Origin: Thiodiazotropha sp040506275 | Lineage (GTDB): Bacteria > Pseudomonadota > Gammaproteobacteria > Chromatiales > Chromatiaceae | Direction: 5' to 3' | DNA length: 64,000 nucleotides | NCBI GenBank assembly: GCA_040506275.1 | Contig: JBEVXD010000009.1 | Coordinates: 127,887 to 191,886, forward strand | Shown here: positions 55,661-64,000 of the stretch, one piece after another | Layout of the letters: the number at the start of each line of letters is the position of its first letter | Numbering within the stretch: the stretch's first letter is position 1 | The notes under the pieces: generated by a model | Database searches by the model: none | What the model was told of the DNA's origin: nothing | What the model saw: the letters and a program-made list of their open reading frames with translations, nothing else | Made by a program: the position numbers and the translations under genes

Positions 55661-56161
55661 ATGCTAAAAAATCTCGCATTGATCACATTATTGGTATTCG
55701 CTCTGATCATTGCCGGCTGTAATGGTGGCGGTGATGATGTCGAAGTAAAAGAGTTCAAAATCAACGGATCTTCAACAGAACTTGAAGATGGCCGGGTAAC
55801 GATCGATTCCGCCATAAACAACGGCGAATTCGAATTGGTCTGGAAGGTTGATGATGACAATTCCAACTACTATACCGCCGAATTCTATCTCAGCCTCAAT
55901 AGCAACCTGGATGATGATAACGACATTCGCTTCTACACCGCCTATTGCGATGATCTTTTTGGTGGTTGCGATGATGACGACCGGAATGATGAAGATTGCT
56001 GGTTTGACAACAATCTGGAAATTGTCTGCGAAGATGATGACGATCCAGAGACAGAAGTTGATGAGCTCATCGACGCGCTTCCTCAAGATCTCTACGTCAT
56101 CATAGAAGCCTGCAACGGTTCAGATTGTGACACTGAAACTGTAGCGGTCAGATTACGATAG
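55661..56161 (+). CDS. Acidic lipoprotein of unknown function
   Basis: A 166-residue protein with a lipobox IIAGC (Cys at residue 20) after a hydrophobic signal. The mature part is very acidic, with runs such as DDDND, CDDDDRNDEDC and CEDDDDPETEVDE, and six or more cysteines. Clusters of Asp resemble calcium-binding loops, though no standard EF-hand or RTX repeat is seen. No partner gene; unknown function. Confidence 0.75.
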   Translation: MLKNLALITLLVFALIIAGCNGGGDDVEVKEFKINGSSTELEDGRVTIDSAINNGEFELVWKVDDDNSNYYTAEFYLSLNSNLDDDNDIRFYTAYCDDLFGGCDDDDRNDEDCWFDNNLEIVCEDDDDPETEVDELIDALPQDLYVIIEACNGSDCDTETVAVRLR

Positions 56162-56297
56162 AGGCGTTATCTGCCACTCTAAATCAATGCAGTCCTCCCT
56201 CTTAACGCCCTCTTCCTGCAGAAGAGGGCTGGGGTGATTTCAAAAAGCTAGCGGTATGTTTATTCACCCCAGCCTTTTCCTAGAGGTGAATATTGTT

Positions 56298-56395
56298 TAA
56301 AAGCACGCCAGATTAAAATTGTAAGACTTTTTTTAGATCTCTTCTTATAAATCACTATCGGCATGGTGCGGCAGGCCGCACCCTACATGTTGATC
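56298..56395. repeat. Hairpin plus REP composite repeat, copy 2
   Basis: Shares with 50143-50240 the order ACGCCAGATTAAAAT, a T-run, CTTCTTATAAATCACT, CGGCATGGTGCGG-type REP (56365-56386) and ACAT. The right arm of the hairpin is lost in this copy. It is the only feature seen in the 56162-56477 gap. Confidence 0.7.
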
Positions 56396-56477
56396 CCAAC
56401 AATGATTACGCAGCTGCTTAACAATCCAACTCCGTCGCGCGAGAGAAGCGCAGCAACTACGACTTTTGCGACACCCT

Positions 56478-58193
56478 CTACTCGCCGATATAACGCTTAC
56501 GTTTTGATGCCTTAACAGAGGCAATCTCGACCAGGATCATGCCATCGGTACAGCCCGCAAATTCGGGATCAACACCGAAATCGAGAAATCTTGCACCGCC
56601 CGGCTCACAGATATCGGTGTATTGTTTAAATAGGGTGGGAATCGTCAGGTCAAACAGAGCCAACTGATTCTTCAACTCCTGCAGATCAGCATCATAGTCT
56701 TCACCACTGAACACCTGTCCATATTCATCCCAGGTTGACTGACTGATTTGATAAGGCATCCTTGCATGACCCAAATACTCCTTGCCAGAGAAATAGCGTC
56801 GATAGAAATCCACCATAAGATCCCTTGCGGGTTTAGGGTAGTGCGCACTGATACTCACCGGACCATACATATAACGAATTTCAGGATGGTGACGTAGATA
56901 GGCCCCCACTCCCTGCCACAGGTAGTCCAGGGCCCTGGAGCCCCAATAGCGAGGTTGGACAAAGCTTCTGCCGAGTTCGATCGATTGACGGGCATATCGT
57001 TCGAACACCTTGTCAAATTTGAACAATGAATGAGTATATAGCCCTTCATTACCCTGATTGACCAATATAGAGCCAACCTCACCTAAACGATAAGAACCGA
57101 CCACTTCCAACTCGGTCTCATCCCACAGCACCAGGTGACGATAATGAAGATCGTAATTATCAGTATCCCTGCGTTTACCGGTTCCCTCCCCGACCTTGCG
57201 GAAACTCAGTTCACGCAAGCGTCCTATCTCACGCATCAATGCACTACCCGGCTCCCAGTTCATCAGCAGAATCTGCTTACCATCACGAGTCTGACCCAGC
57301 ACCTCTCCCTTGCTCAGCTCTTTTTTCAATGCCTGCCTGGACTCTGGATGTGCAATGCTCTTCTCGGTGGTAAACACCCCAGGTTTGCGTTGAGAGATAC
57401 GATAGAGATGCTTACGTACCATCTTGACCCTGGCTTTGAGGCGTATTCCTTCTACATTGAGATGAGCGAATGGAATCAGCTCTCCAACCTTAAACGCAAT
57501 CGTATTGGAGCGCTGCATAAACATCTCCTGAACCAACAACAGTGCAGCAATTGGTTTATAGAGCATGGAAACCCCATAAAACAGTGGAGAGTTACGAGCA
57601 TCAATGAAGATCGGCAACAGGGGCGAACCAGTACGACGTGCAAACTGCATGAAACCACTTTTCCAGCGCACATCCCTGACGCCATTGGGTCGCAAGCGGG
57701 AGACTTCACCGGCAGGGAAGATAATCACCAGCTCTTCTCGCTCCAGAGAGGCATGGATCTTTTTGACACCCTGGCGACTGGAGCCTCCTCCCATATTATC
57801 CACCGGCAACAGAAGATCCTTCAGAGGTTCAATGGAGGCGAGCAGGTCATTGGCCACAATCCGGATATCACGACGCACCCTGCTGATCATCAGAATCAAG
57901 CTCAATGCATCCAAGGCGCCCAAAGGATGGTTGGCGACAACAATGACTCGACCGCTGGAGGGGATGTTTTCCAGATCCTTATTAGATACCAGATAATCCA
58001 TATCAAAGTATTCGAGGATTTTTTCGATCAGGTCGAGACCACGCAAAGCACTATGCTCTTCCAAAAACCGATTGATTTCACGCTCACGAAACAGCATACG
58101 CAAAGCCTTTAACATGGGTTTTGTCAAAAGCGATGGCTTATTATCGAAAAATCCCGGAAAACGATTGGTCAAGACCTGCTCAATATTCAGCAC
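56478..58193 (-). CDS. Two-domain acyltransferase, OlsF-like ornithine lipid synthase candidate
   Basis: A protein of about 571 residues. The N-terminal half is an acyltransferase of the PlsC type with the variant box NHPLGALDAL, IVANDLL, FPAGEVSR and WKSGFMQFARRTG. The C-terminal half is a GNAT-like OlsB/hemolysin domain (LRELSFRKVGEGTG, YRHLVLWDETELEVVGSYRLG, ELGRSFVQPRYWGSRALDYLW, MYGPVSIS). This fusion matches OlsF, which makes phosphate-free ornithine lipids. The start is GTG at 58193 with GAGGAG 7 nt upstream; the longer frame is rejected. A different amino acid headgroup is possible. Confidence 0.8.
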   Translation of the reverse strand: MLNIEQVLTNRFPGFFDNKPSLLTKPMLKALRMLFREREINRFLEEHSALRGLDLIEKILEYFDMDYLVSNKDLENIPSSGRVIVVANHPLGALDALSLILMISRVRRDIRIVANDLLASIEPLKDLLLPVDNMGGGSSRQGVKKIHASLEREELVIIFPAGEVSRLRPNGVRDVRWKSGFMQFARRTGSPLLPIFIDARNSPLFYGVSMLYKPIAALLLVQEMFMQRSNTIAFKVGELIPFAHLNVEGIRLKARVKMVRKHLYRISQRKPGVFTTEKSIAHPESRQALKKELSKGEVLGQTRDGKQILLMNWEPGSALMREIGRLRELSFRKVGEGTGKRRDTDNYDLHYRHLVLWDETELEVVGSYRLGEVGSILVNQGNEGLYTHSLFKFDKVFERYARQSIELGRSFVQPRYWGSRALDYLWQGVGAYLRHHPEIRYMYGPVSISAHYPKPARDLMVDFYRRYFSGKEYLGHARMPYQISQSTWDEYGQVFSGEDYDADLQELKNQLALFDLTIPTLFKQYTDICEPGGARFLDFGVDPEFAGCTDGMILVEIASVKASKRKRYIGE

Positions 58194-58433
58194 AAGTAGG
58201 CTCCTCGAATTAAAACAGGCAGATCTTAGAGGAGATAAATGACAAGGGGTTTGCACCCTTATGAGGATTAGGTGTCGGAGCCATGACCGTATTATGAATC
58301 AGGTTTAGAGGCACCAGATTTCGATAATCGGCGCCATCAGTCACTGATGACTTACCCATTCATCGGCTGATATGTGATAATTGTTGTTTTTTCCGGGCTG
58401 GAAAGCCTGCACACAGCTGAAACCTGATCCAAG

Positions 58434-60482
58434 ATGAATAACACACCACGCAAAATCCTAGTCACCAGCGCCCTGCCCTATGCCAATGGGCCGATCCATA
58501 TAGGCCATCTGGTGGAGTATATCCAGACCGATATCTGGGTGCGTTTTCAGAAAATGCGTGGACACCAATGCTATTACGTCTGCGCTGATGATGCCCATGG
58601 AACGCCAATCATGTTGCGTGCCCGTCAGGAGGGAATAGAGCCGGAGACCCTGATCGCCCGAGTTGCCGAGGAGCATCAAGCGGACTTTTCCGAATTCCGA
58701 GTCGCTTTCGACAACTACCACTCAACCCATTCACCAGAGAACCAGGCCTGCGCGAATACTATCTATGAGCGCAACCGGGATGGTGGCCATATCGCCAAAC
58801 GAACCATCACCCAGGCCTATGATCCTGTGGAGAATATGTTCCTGCCTGACCGCTTTATCAAAGGCACCTGCCCCAAGTGTGGTGCTGAGGATCAGTATGG
58901 CGACAACTGTGAAGTCTGCGGAGCAAGTTATTCTCCTGCCGAATTGAAGAACCCGGTCTCTGCGGTCTCCGGTGCAGTTCCTGAACAGCGTGAGTCAGAT
59001 CACTACTTTTTCAAGTTGGCTGATTTCGAGAGCATGCTCAAAGAGTGGACTGGCAGCGGACACGTGCAGAATGAAGTGGCCAACAAGCTGGGCGAATGGT
59101 TTGAAGCTGGTCTGCAGGAGTGGGATATCTCTCGCGATGCCCCCTACTTCGGCTTCGAAATCCCCGACCACCCAGGCAAATATTTCTATGTCTGGCTCGA
59201 CGCACCCATCGGCTACATGGCCAGCTTCCGCAATCTGTGTGATAAAACCGAAGGTCTCGATTTCGACAGCTACTGGACAGAGGGGAGTGACACCGAGCTC
59301 TATCACTTTATCGGCAAGGATATTATCTATTTCCATACCCTGTTCTGGCCGGCGATGTTACATGGTGCAGGATTCCGTACCCCCAATGCAGTCTATGCCC
59401 ACGGCTTTCTGACCGTGGACGGGGCCAAGATGTCCAAATCCAGAGGTACTTTCATCAAGGCACGCACCTATCTGGATCACCTCAATCCGGAGTATCTGCG
59501 CTACTACTTTGCTGCCAAACTGGGCTCTGGTGTAGACGATATCGACCTCAATCTGGAAGACTTCGCACAACGGGTCAACAGTGACCTGGTAGGTAAGGTA
59601 GTCAACATCGCCAGTCGTTGCGCCGGATTCATCAGTAAGCGCTTCGAAGGCAAATTGGCAGAGCAGGTTGCTGAGCAGGATCTGTTTAATGATTTTGTCG
59701 CCGCAGGCAAAACCATTGCAGATCACTATGAGAATCGTGAATTCAGTCGAGCAGTTCGTGAAATCATGGCGCTGGCTGATCGAGCTAATCAACAGATAGA
59801 CGAGCAAAAGCCCTGGGTAGTCGCCAAAGAAGAGGGAGCAGAAGCTAAGTTACAGGCAATCTGCAGTGACGGTATCAACCTGTTCCGACTACTGATTGGA
59901 TACCTGCGTCCAATTCTTCCAGGCACCGCAGAAATGGCAGAGAGTTTCCTTCAGGTCGAACCCCTGACCTGGCAACAGCTGGATACTCCATTGACCAGTC
60001 ATACCATCGGTAAATTCAAGCCATTGATGACCAGAGTTGATCCAAAACATATAGAGGCCATGTTAGAGCACTCAAAAGAGGACCTGGCAGCACAAGAACA
60101 ACCGAAGGCAGTTCAACCAAAAGCTGACTCACCTTTGGCGAAAGATCCTATTGCCGAGACTATTCAATTTGACGACTTCGCAAAGCTTGATCTGCGGATC
60201 GCGCGCATTGCCAAAGCAGAACATGTGGACGGAGCTGACAAACTACTGCAACTGACCCTGGATCTTGGTGGCGAGACCCGCAATGTCTTTGCAGGTATCA
60301 AATCCGCTTACGCACCAGAGGATCTGGAGGGAAAACTCACAGTGATGGTGGCAAATCTGGCGCCACGCAAAATGCGCTTTGGGGTTTCAGAAGGGATGGT
60401 TTTGGCTGCAGGGCCTGGTGGTGAGGATCTTTTTATCCTCAATCCAGATGAGGGTGCGCAGCCTGGGATGCGGGTGAAGTAA
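58434..60482 (+). CDS. metG: Methionyl-tRNA synthetase
   Basis: A 682-residue class I synthetase. The HIGH motif (PIHIGHLVEY), the zinc knuckle CPKCGAEDQYGDNCEVCG, the KMSKSRGTF motif and an anticodon-binding helical domain are followed by a C-terminal EMAP-like tRNA-binding domain (about 580-682, IQFDDFAKLDLRIARI). It charges initiator and elongator tRNA-Met. The linker before the last domain is rich in Ala, Gln and Lys. Confidence 0.98.
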   Translation: MNNTPRKILVTSALPYANGPIHIGHLVEYIQTDIWVRFQKMRGHQCYYVCADDAHGTPIMLRARQEGIEPETLIARVAEEHQADFSEFRVAFDNYHSTHSPENQACANTIYERNRDGGHIAKRTITQAYDPVENMFLPDRFIKGTCPKCGAEDQYGDNCEVCGASYSPAELKNPVSAVSGAVPEQRESDHYFFKLADFESMLKEWTGSGHVQNEVANKLGEWFEAGLQEWDISRDAPYFGFEIPDHPGKYFYVWLDAPIGYMASFRNLCDKTEGLDFDSYWTEGSDTELYHFIGKDIIYFHTLFWPAMLHGAGFRTPNAVYAHGFLTVDGAKMSKSRGTFIKARTYLDHLNPEYLRYYFAAKLGSGVDDIDLNLEDFAQRVNSDLVGKVVNIASRCAGFISKRFEGKLAEQVAEQDLFNDFVAAGKTIADHYENREFSRAVREIMALADRANQQIDEQKPWVVAKEEGAEAKLQAICSDGINLFRLLIGYLRPILPGTAEMAESFLQVEPLTWQQLDTPLTSHTIGKFKPLMTRVDPKHIEAMLEHSKEDLAAQEQPKAVQPKADSPLAKDPIAETIQFDDFAKLDLRIARIAKAEHVDGADKLLQLTLDLGGETRNVFAGIKSAYAPEDLEGKLTVMVANLAPRKMRFGVSEGMVLAAGPGGEDLFILNPDEGAQPGMRVK

Positions 60483-60800
60483 ACGAGGCGTTGCAACGGG
60501 AAATCGATATACATTCCAGGAGTTTCAGATTCCTCTGGTGACTTTACACATCCAGCTAATAGGTAAAGAGCAGCTATAGATAAACCCAATTATTACATCA
60601 CAATTGGATTAGTCGATGGTTGTCATAATTTCATTTCAATCGATTCAAATTAGAAGCTGGGGAGTTACTTTTCTTCCTTCAAATAGTGCCTGTCCTGGTT
60701 CCTGTGTGATGAAATTTTTCTATTACATCCTTGCGCATGCTATTTCTTTTTAGCCTTAACGCCGGGCTAATTTGCGTCACCAAGTGTCAAATTGAGCCTC
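60483..60800. other. Non-coding gap after metG
   Basis: About 320 bp of AT-rich sequence between the metG stop and the vapBC promoter. No convincing ORF, hairpin terminator or repeat was seen. Confidence 0.4.
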
Positions 60801-60858
60801 TTGTTATGATTTTTTACCGGCACTATAATGTGTACAATATCAGTCTTGATACACACAG
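60801..60858 (+). promoter_or_regulatory. vapBC promoter and putative operator
   Basis: TTGTTA (60801-60806), 17-nt spacer, TATAAT (60824-60829): a near-consensus sigma-70 promoter. Just after it, between about 60829 and 60858, TGTGTA and GATACACACA half-sites form an imperfect palindrome ahead of the vapB start, as expected for autoregulation by a VapBC complex. Confidence 0.7.
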
Positions 60859-60865
60859 GTGCCCT

Positions 60866-61060
60866 ATGCGTACTAACATAGTAATAGACGATGACTTGAT
60901 GGCGCAAGCATTAAAAGCCACAGGCCTAGAGACCAAAAAAGACGTTGTGGAACAAGGTCTTAAACTACTAGTAAAGAGAAGCAAACAGCAATCCATAAGA
61001 AGCCTTCGGGGTAAAATCAAGTGGGAAGGCAACTTAGATGAGATGAGGGAAAATGAGTGA
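60866..61060 (+). CDS. vapB: VapB-family antitoxin
   Basis: A 64-residue protein MRTNIVIDDDLMAQAL... with the VapB type ribbon-helix-helix N-terminus (IVIDDDLMAQALKATGLETK) and a basic/acidic tail (RGKIKWEGNLDEM) that would wrap the toxin. The upstream in-frame extension to 60731 crosses the promoter and is rejected. The stop overlaps the vapC GTG start (GTGA). Confidence 0.85.
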   Translation: MRTNIVIDDDLMAQALKATGLETKKDVVEQGLKLLVKRSKQQSIRSLRGKIKWEGNLDEMRENE

Positions 61061-61458
61061 TCCTAGCAGATACAAGTGTTTGGATAGACTATTTAAACGG
61101 TATAATCACCCCACAAACAGATTTGCTTGATGAATACCTGATCGTTGGAATTCTCGCAATGGGAGATCTTATTTTTCTAGAGATCCTTCAAGGCATCCGA
61201 GATAACAAGCAATATAAACAAGTGAAAACCAAGCTATCCCTGTTAGATCAATATTCAATGTTTAGTCCATCAATGGTAGTAAAGTGCGCAAATAACTTTC
61301 GTTCCTTACGTAAAAAAGGGATAACAATCCGTAAGACCAATGATGTGATTATTGCTTCGTTTTGTGTTGAACAAAAAATGGAGCTTCTTTACATAGATAG
61401 AGACTTTAAACCATTCACTGAACATCTGGGCTTGAAATCGGCCTATTGTGAAACATAA
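61057..61458 (+). CDS. vapC: VapC-family PIN-domain ribonuclease toxin
   Basis: A 133-residue PIN-domain protein. The catalytic acids are visible in ILADTSVWIDYLNG (D4 region), the GDLIFLEILQGI helix and TNDVIIASFC; the last block YIDRDFKPFTEHLGL is typical. Known VapC toxins cut tRNA or rRNA. The start codon is GTG and is coupled to vapB. Confidence 0.88.
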   Translation: MILADTSVWIDYLNGIITPQTDLLDEYLIVGILAMGDLIFLEILQGIRDNKQYKQVKTKLSLLDQYSMFSPSMVVKCANNFRSLRKKGITIRKTNDVIIASFCVEQKMELLYIDRDFKPFTEHLGLKSAYCET

Positions 61459-61733
61459 CGAAGATGTAGAAAAACCTCTGAAAAATTTACTGTGCTGGAT
61501 ATTGACCTATATTTATCCATTTTTTACGTTCCTGCGTAATTCTTTAAGTGCATCACATAGAAAAAACCAGTTTCATTAAAGTAGAACACGATAAGTAAAT
61601 GTCCCCTAGGTTTTTCTACAGCTTCAACACCTGTATTCAGGGGCCTCGACGAAGCCGAGGTCCCAAGCCTGTAGGGCGACTGGAATTACTTGTTATGCCG
61701 AGATGGTTCAATTTTTCTCCTTAGCTCAAAGCT

Positions 61734-62321
61734 TTATCCAAAGCTATTCATGAGTAAGCTTACGATTCCACTGAACATGCTAGCCGCCAATGTTGCACTA
61801 GCTCCAATTTTAGCCGCCACGATTTGAATATCGCCTGTTTCTTTGGGCTGTTTGTTCAACGATAAGTAGAATTTTTTTATTTGATTTTGAATTCTGAGAC
61901 CAAGAAAGCAGCCTAGCATTGTAATTGACCCAAAAACAACGCTTATGGCAATAGGCAAGACGATAACTACGAGGAGAGGAAACGCGTCTGAATCACCTTC
62001 GTAACGACCAGCTTGTGCCGTAGAAATTAATGTTTCTAAAAGACCATATAAAAGAAAGCTTAGTAGTGGTGCTGCCGTTCCTGTAAAAAACGAAAACTTC
62101 AGTGGTTTTGGTAATGATAGTGTGGAAAAAAACAAGCCAACGGCAATCCCCATGGCGATAAAGCGCGGTATAAGTATTACGAACTCATCTGTACTAGCCC
62201 ACCCCCTAAATACAAAAGCCATATATAAAAGCACTATAAAAATTGCCAACGGAACCGACATGTAAAAGGGGAGGTTACTGTTGTTTTCTTTCATAATGGC
62301 AGAATCTTTAGCTTTTGGCAT
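61734..62321 (-). CDS. Polytopic membrane protein of unknown function
   Basis: A 195-residue protein with four to five hydrophobic segments (about 21-39, 46-68, 78-98, 111-140 and 168-193) and short polar connections. The N-terminus is charged (MPKAKDSAIMKENN). No motif recognised. An in-frame ATG at codon 10 is an alternative start. Its surroundings (vapBC, transposase) suggest an accessory region. Confidence 0.6.
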   Translation of the reverse strand: MPKAKDSAIMKENNSNLPFYMSVPLAIFIVLLYMAFVFRGWASTDEFVILIPRFIAMGIAVGLFFSTLSLPKPLKFSFFTGTAAPLLSFLLYGLLETLISTAQAGRYEGDSDAFPLLVVIVLPIAISVVFGSITMLGCFLGLRIQNQIKKFYLSLNKQPKETGDIQIVAAKIGASATLAASMFSGIVSLLMNSFG

Positions 62322-62450
62322 TTAACACCTCATTTCATAGCTCGGAAGTGTCTACCGTACCGTGGGAACTCCACGTCCGAGTTAGTTTGCCTTGTTAGCG
62401 CTTTTCTTCAACCTTGGTAGAGCCTACCTCATTAACAGGATATGCCTTGT

Positions 62451-62546
62451 GAGTAAACCGGACACCCTGTCGAGTAAACCGGAGAGTAAACCGGACACCC
62501 GAGTAAACCGAGTAAACCGGACACCCCAGGAGTAAACCGGACACCC
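62451..62546 (+). repeat. Array of 17-nt direct repeats upstream of transposase
   Basis: Six head-to-tail copies of GAGTAAACCGGACACCC or its first 10-12 bases: full copies at 62451-62467, 62484-62500, 62510-62526 and 62530-62546; short copies at 62472-62483 and 62501-62510. Spacers are 0-4 nt. It ends 70 nt before the transposase start. The lack of unique spacers rules out a CRISPR array. Confidence 0.85.
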
Positions 62547-62616
62547 AATCCTAATTTGCCAAAATCCACACTGTATGGCAATCTTCAGTGACCATCCGTT
62601 ATCAAGGAGCGATACG

Positions 62617-63612
62617 ATGCCCAAACCAAGGAAAGTTCAGATTCTGCTGGAAGAAACCCCCTACTATCACTGCGTCTCCCGCTGCGTGCGCCGTGCCTTT
62701 CTCTGTGGCGTGGATTCGCTTACCGGAAAAAGCTATGAACATCGGCGACAATGGATCGTCGATCGCATAATGCTTTTGACGGATATCTTTGCCATCGACA
62801 CCTGTGCATACACCGTGATGCACAATCACTACCACGTCATACTCCATGTGGACGCCGAGCGGGCTGCAGAGTGGAGTGAACTGGCGGTCATCGAGCGCTG
62901 GGAACGCCTCTTTTCGCTCCCTGTGATTATCCAACGCTATCTTGCCAAAGAGACCCTCTCTCAGGCAGAGCGGGACTCGGTATCAGAGCTGATCACGAAA
63001 TGGCGACGACGCCTGCACAGCATCAGTTGGTTCATGCGCTGTCTCAATGAACCGATTGCCAGAAAGGCCAACCAAGAGGATGAGTGTACAGGTCGCTATT
63101 GGGAAGGACGCTATAAATCCCAGGCCCTGTTGGATGAAAAGGCTCTGGCAGCCTGCATGGCCTATGTGGATCTCAATCCGGTGAGAGCAGGAGTAGCGGA
63201 TACGCCCGAACAGTCAGAGCATACCTCCATCAATGAGCGAACCCGGAAATTGAAACAAAATCCCGATGATTCAGGCGAACCTGAAACACCAAGCGGACTA
63301 TTTCCATTTATCGGCGACCCACGTCAGGATATGCCCAAGGGATTACCGTTTCGCCTAAAGGACTATCTCGAGCTGGTTGACTGGACGGGCCGCGCCATTC
63401 TGGAAAACAAACGTGGCTTTATTGCTGAAAATCAACCATCGATTCTCGAAAGATTACAGATCGACACGAAGCATTGGCTCTATATGACGCAGAATTTCGA
63501 AAGTCGCTTCAAGGGACTGGTGGGTATGAGTTACTCACTCAAAGCTGTTTGTCAAAAACTGGGGTATCGGCGAACGCCGAATCTTGGGGCAGTGCAGTCG
63601 CTGCTTACCTAA
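62617..63612 (+). CDS. Y1/HUH transposase, REP-associated (IS200-like) type
   Basis: A 331-residue HUH nuclease. The histidine motif MHNHYHVILHVD is at residues 68-79 and a GRYWEGRYKSQALLDEKAL block with candidate tyrosines follows at about 164-185, then AYVDLNPVRAGVA. These are signatures of REP-associated tyrosine transposases. The protein is longer than typical members owing to a C-terminal extension of about 130 residues. The ATG at 62617 matches family starts. Flanked by a direct-repeat array and, downstream, hairpins. Confidence 0.88.
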   Translation: MPKPRKVQILLEETPYYHCVSRCVRRAFLCGVDSLTGKSYEHRRQWIVDRIMLLTDIFAIDTCAYTVMHNHYHVILHVDAERAAEWSELAVIERWERLFSLPVIIQRYLAKETLSQAERDSVSELITKWRRRLHSISWFMRCLNEPIARKANQEDECTGRYWEGRYKSQALLDEKALAACMAYVDLNPVRAGVADTPEQSEHTSINERTRKLKQNPDDSGEPETPSGLFPFIGDPRQDMPKGLPFRLKDYLELVDWTGRAILENKRGFIAENQPSILERLQIDTKHWLYMTQNFESRFKGLVGMSYSLKAVCQKLGYRRTPNLGAVQSLLT

Positions 63613-63637
63613 GAAAAGACACTCATAGGTCATGAAG

Positions 63638-63700
63638 TATAGGATCAGCAAATGCTGATAATCCTATGTGCCAAACGCTGAGAATTTAACGAAGCTCAGC
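63638..63700. repeat. Two DNA hairpins downstream of transposase
   Basis: Inverted repeat ATAGGATCAGC / GCTGATAATCCTAT (63639-63666, one bulge, AAAT loop) and GCTGAG / CTCAGC (63677-63682 and 63695-63700). Such hairpins are the recognition structures at the ends of HUH elements, so this may be the right end of the unit. Confidence 0.55.
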
Positions 63701-63839
63701 ATAGATTCTGTCCATAATTCAATTATATCTCCTTTGAAATTCACCAATTTGTGTAACAGGTGGTGATCCTCGCATTTGCAGGATTACTTGCTTTATCTTA
63801 ATTGAGAAAGTTTATTTTGATTGGGTGTCTTATTTATTC

Positions 63840-64000
63840 TGTGGATCTCAATCCGGTGAGAGCAGGAGTAGCGGATACGCCCGAACAGTCAGAGCATACC
63901 TCCATCAAGGAGCGAACCCGGAAATTGAAACAAAATCCCGATGATTCAGGCGAACCTGAAACACCAAGCGGACTATTTCCATTTATCGGCGACCCACGTC
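63840..64000 (+). pseudogene. 5'-truncated second copy of the transposase gene
   Basis: 161 nt identical to 63165-63325 except for one base (T at 63234, G at 63909, changing Asn to Lys). It encodes VDLNPVRAGVADTPEQS onward and lacks the HUH half. The copy continues beyond the window, so its 3' extent is unknown. The near identity means a recent partial duplication. Confidence 0.9.

Noticed and set aside
61620..61665. Hairpin (CCTCG / CGAGG) after vapC as an intrinsic terminator
   Set aside because: The stem is short, lies about 180 nt past vapC and has no T-run after it.
62451..62546. Possible CRISPR array
   Set aside because: Repeats are 17 nt or shorter with 0-4 nt spacers and several are truncated; there are no unique spacers and no cas genes.
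1..64000. tRNA or rRNA genes
   Set aside because: No cloverleaf with a GGTTCGAATCC-type T-loop and no rRNA core sequence was found in any intergenic stretch.

Overview
The window looks like chromosomal DNA of a Gram-negative gammaproteobacterium. The evidence is a complete division and cell-wall (dcw) cluster in the gammaproteobacterial order, an rnpB gene just upstream of mraZ, lpxC and secA downstream of ftsZ, and a metK / SAH riboswitch / ahcY / metF block. The gene set would suit a Chromatiales-type (for example sulfur-oxidising) bacterium, but nothing here proves a genus. Most of the window is housekeeping DNA. The accessory material sits mainly between about 36.9 and 43.3 kb, at 48-50 kb, and at the right end.

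Layout. 0.08-2.07 kb: transketolase (minus). 2.3-6.7 kb: a thioredoxin-fold protein, then the activated-methyl-cycle genes metK, ahcY and metF (plus), with an SAH riboswitch in the ahcY leader. 7.1-11 kb: a membrane hybrid sensor kinase, a PilZ-domain protein and a Nudix-ThiE fusion. 11.3-16.5 kb: argJ, secA and an M23 peptidase, with a divergent DUF721 gene at 16.6 kb. 17.1-36.0 kb, all minus strand: read from the promoter, mraZ-rsmH-ftsL-ftsI-murE-murF-mraY-murD-ftsW-murG-murC-(unrecognised small ORF)-murB-ddl-ftsQ-ftsA-ftsZ-lpxC. Many of these genes overlap at ATGA or TGATG junctions. The cluster starts from a consensus-like promoter followed by a 10-nt-period array of TGGGG-like MraZ boxes. 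RNase P RNA lies just upstream.

36.9-43.3 kb: a 32-residue membrane miniprotein, a decapitated TetR-type regulator next to a small element with terminal inverted repeats, two unrecognised proteins, and a four-gene set. That set is DUF2169 protein, a ketosynthase-like protein lacking catalytic residues, a PAAR-like (DUF4150) protein with a C-terminal HNH/EndoVII-like toxin domain, and a beta-propeller-like protein. It reads as an orphan type VI secretion effector locus with its loading factors and a candidate immunity gene. 43.7-53.3 kb: rmuC, mtaB, rnd, a brnTA pair whose toxin gene carries an in-frame amber codon, a lipoprotein, xthA with a coupled small gene, yaaA and tatD. 53.6-60.5 kb: galE, uppP, an acidic lipoprotein, a two-domain OlsF-like acyltransferase and metG. 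60.8-64 kb: vapBC, a membrane protein, and a Y1/HUH (REP-associated type) transposase preceded by a 17-nt direct-repeat array and followed by DNA hairpins. A second, 5'-truncated copy of the transposase runs off the right edge.

Intergenic DNA carries several dispersed repeat families. Two are REP-like palindromes with a GTAG foot, one is a roughly 90-bp element with terminal inverted repeats, and one is a roughly 90-bp unit combining a hairpin with a REP. Most coding calls rest on recognised motifs and full-length agreement with known families. No database search was possible.
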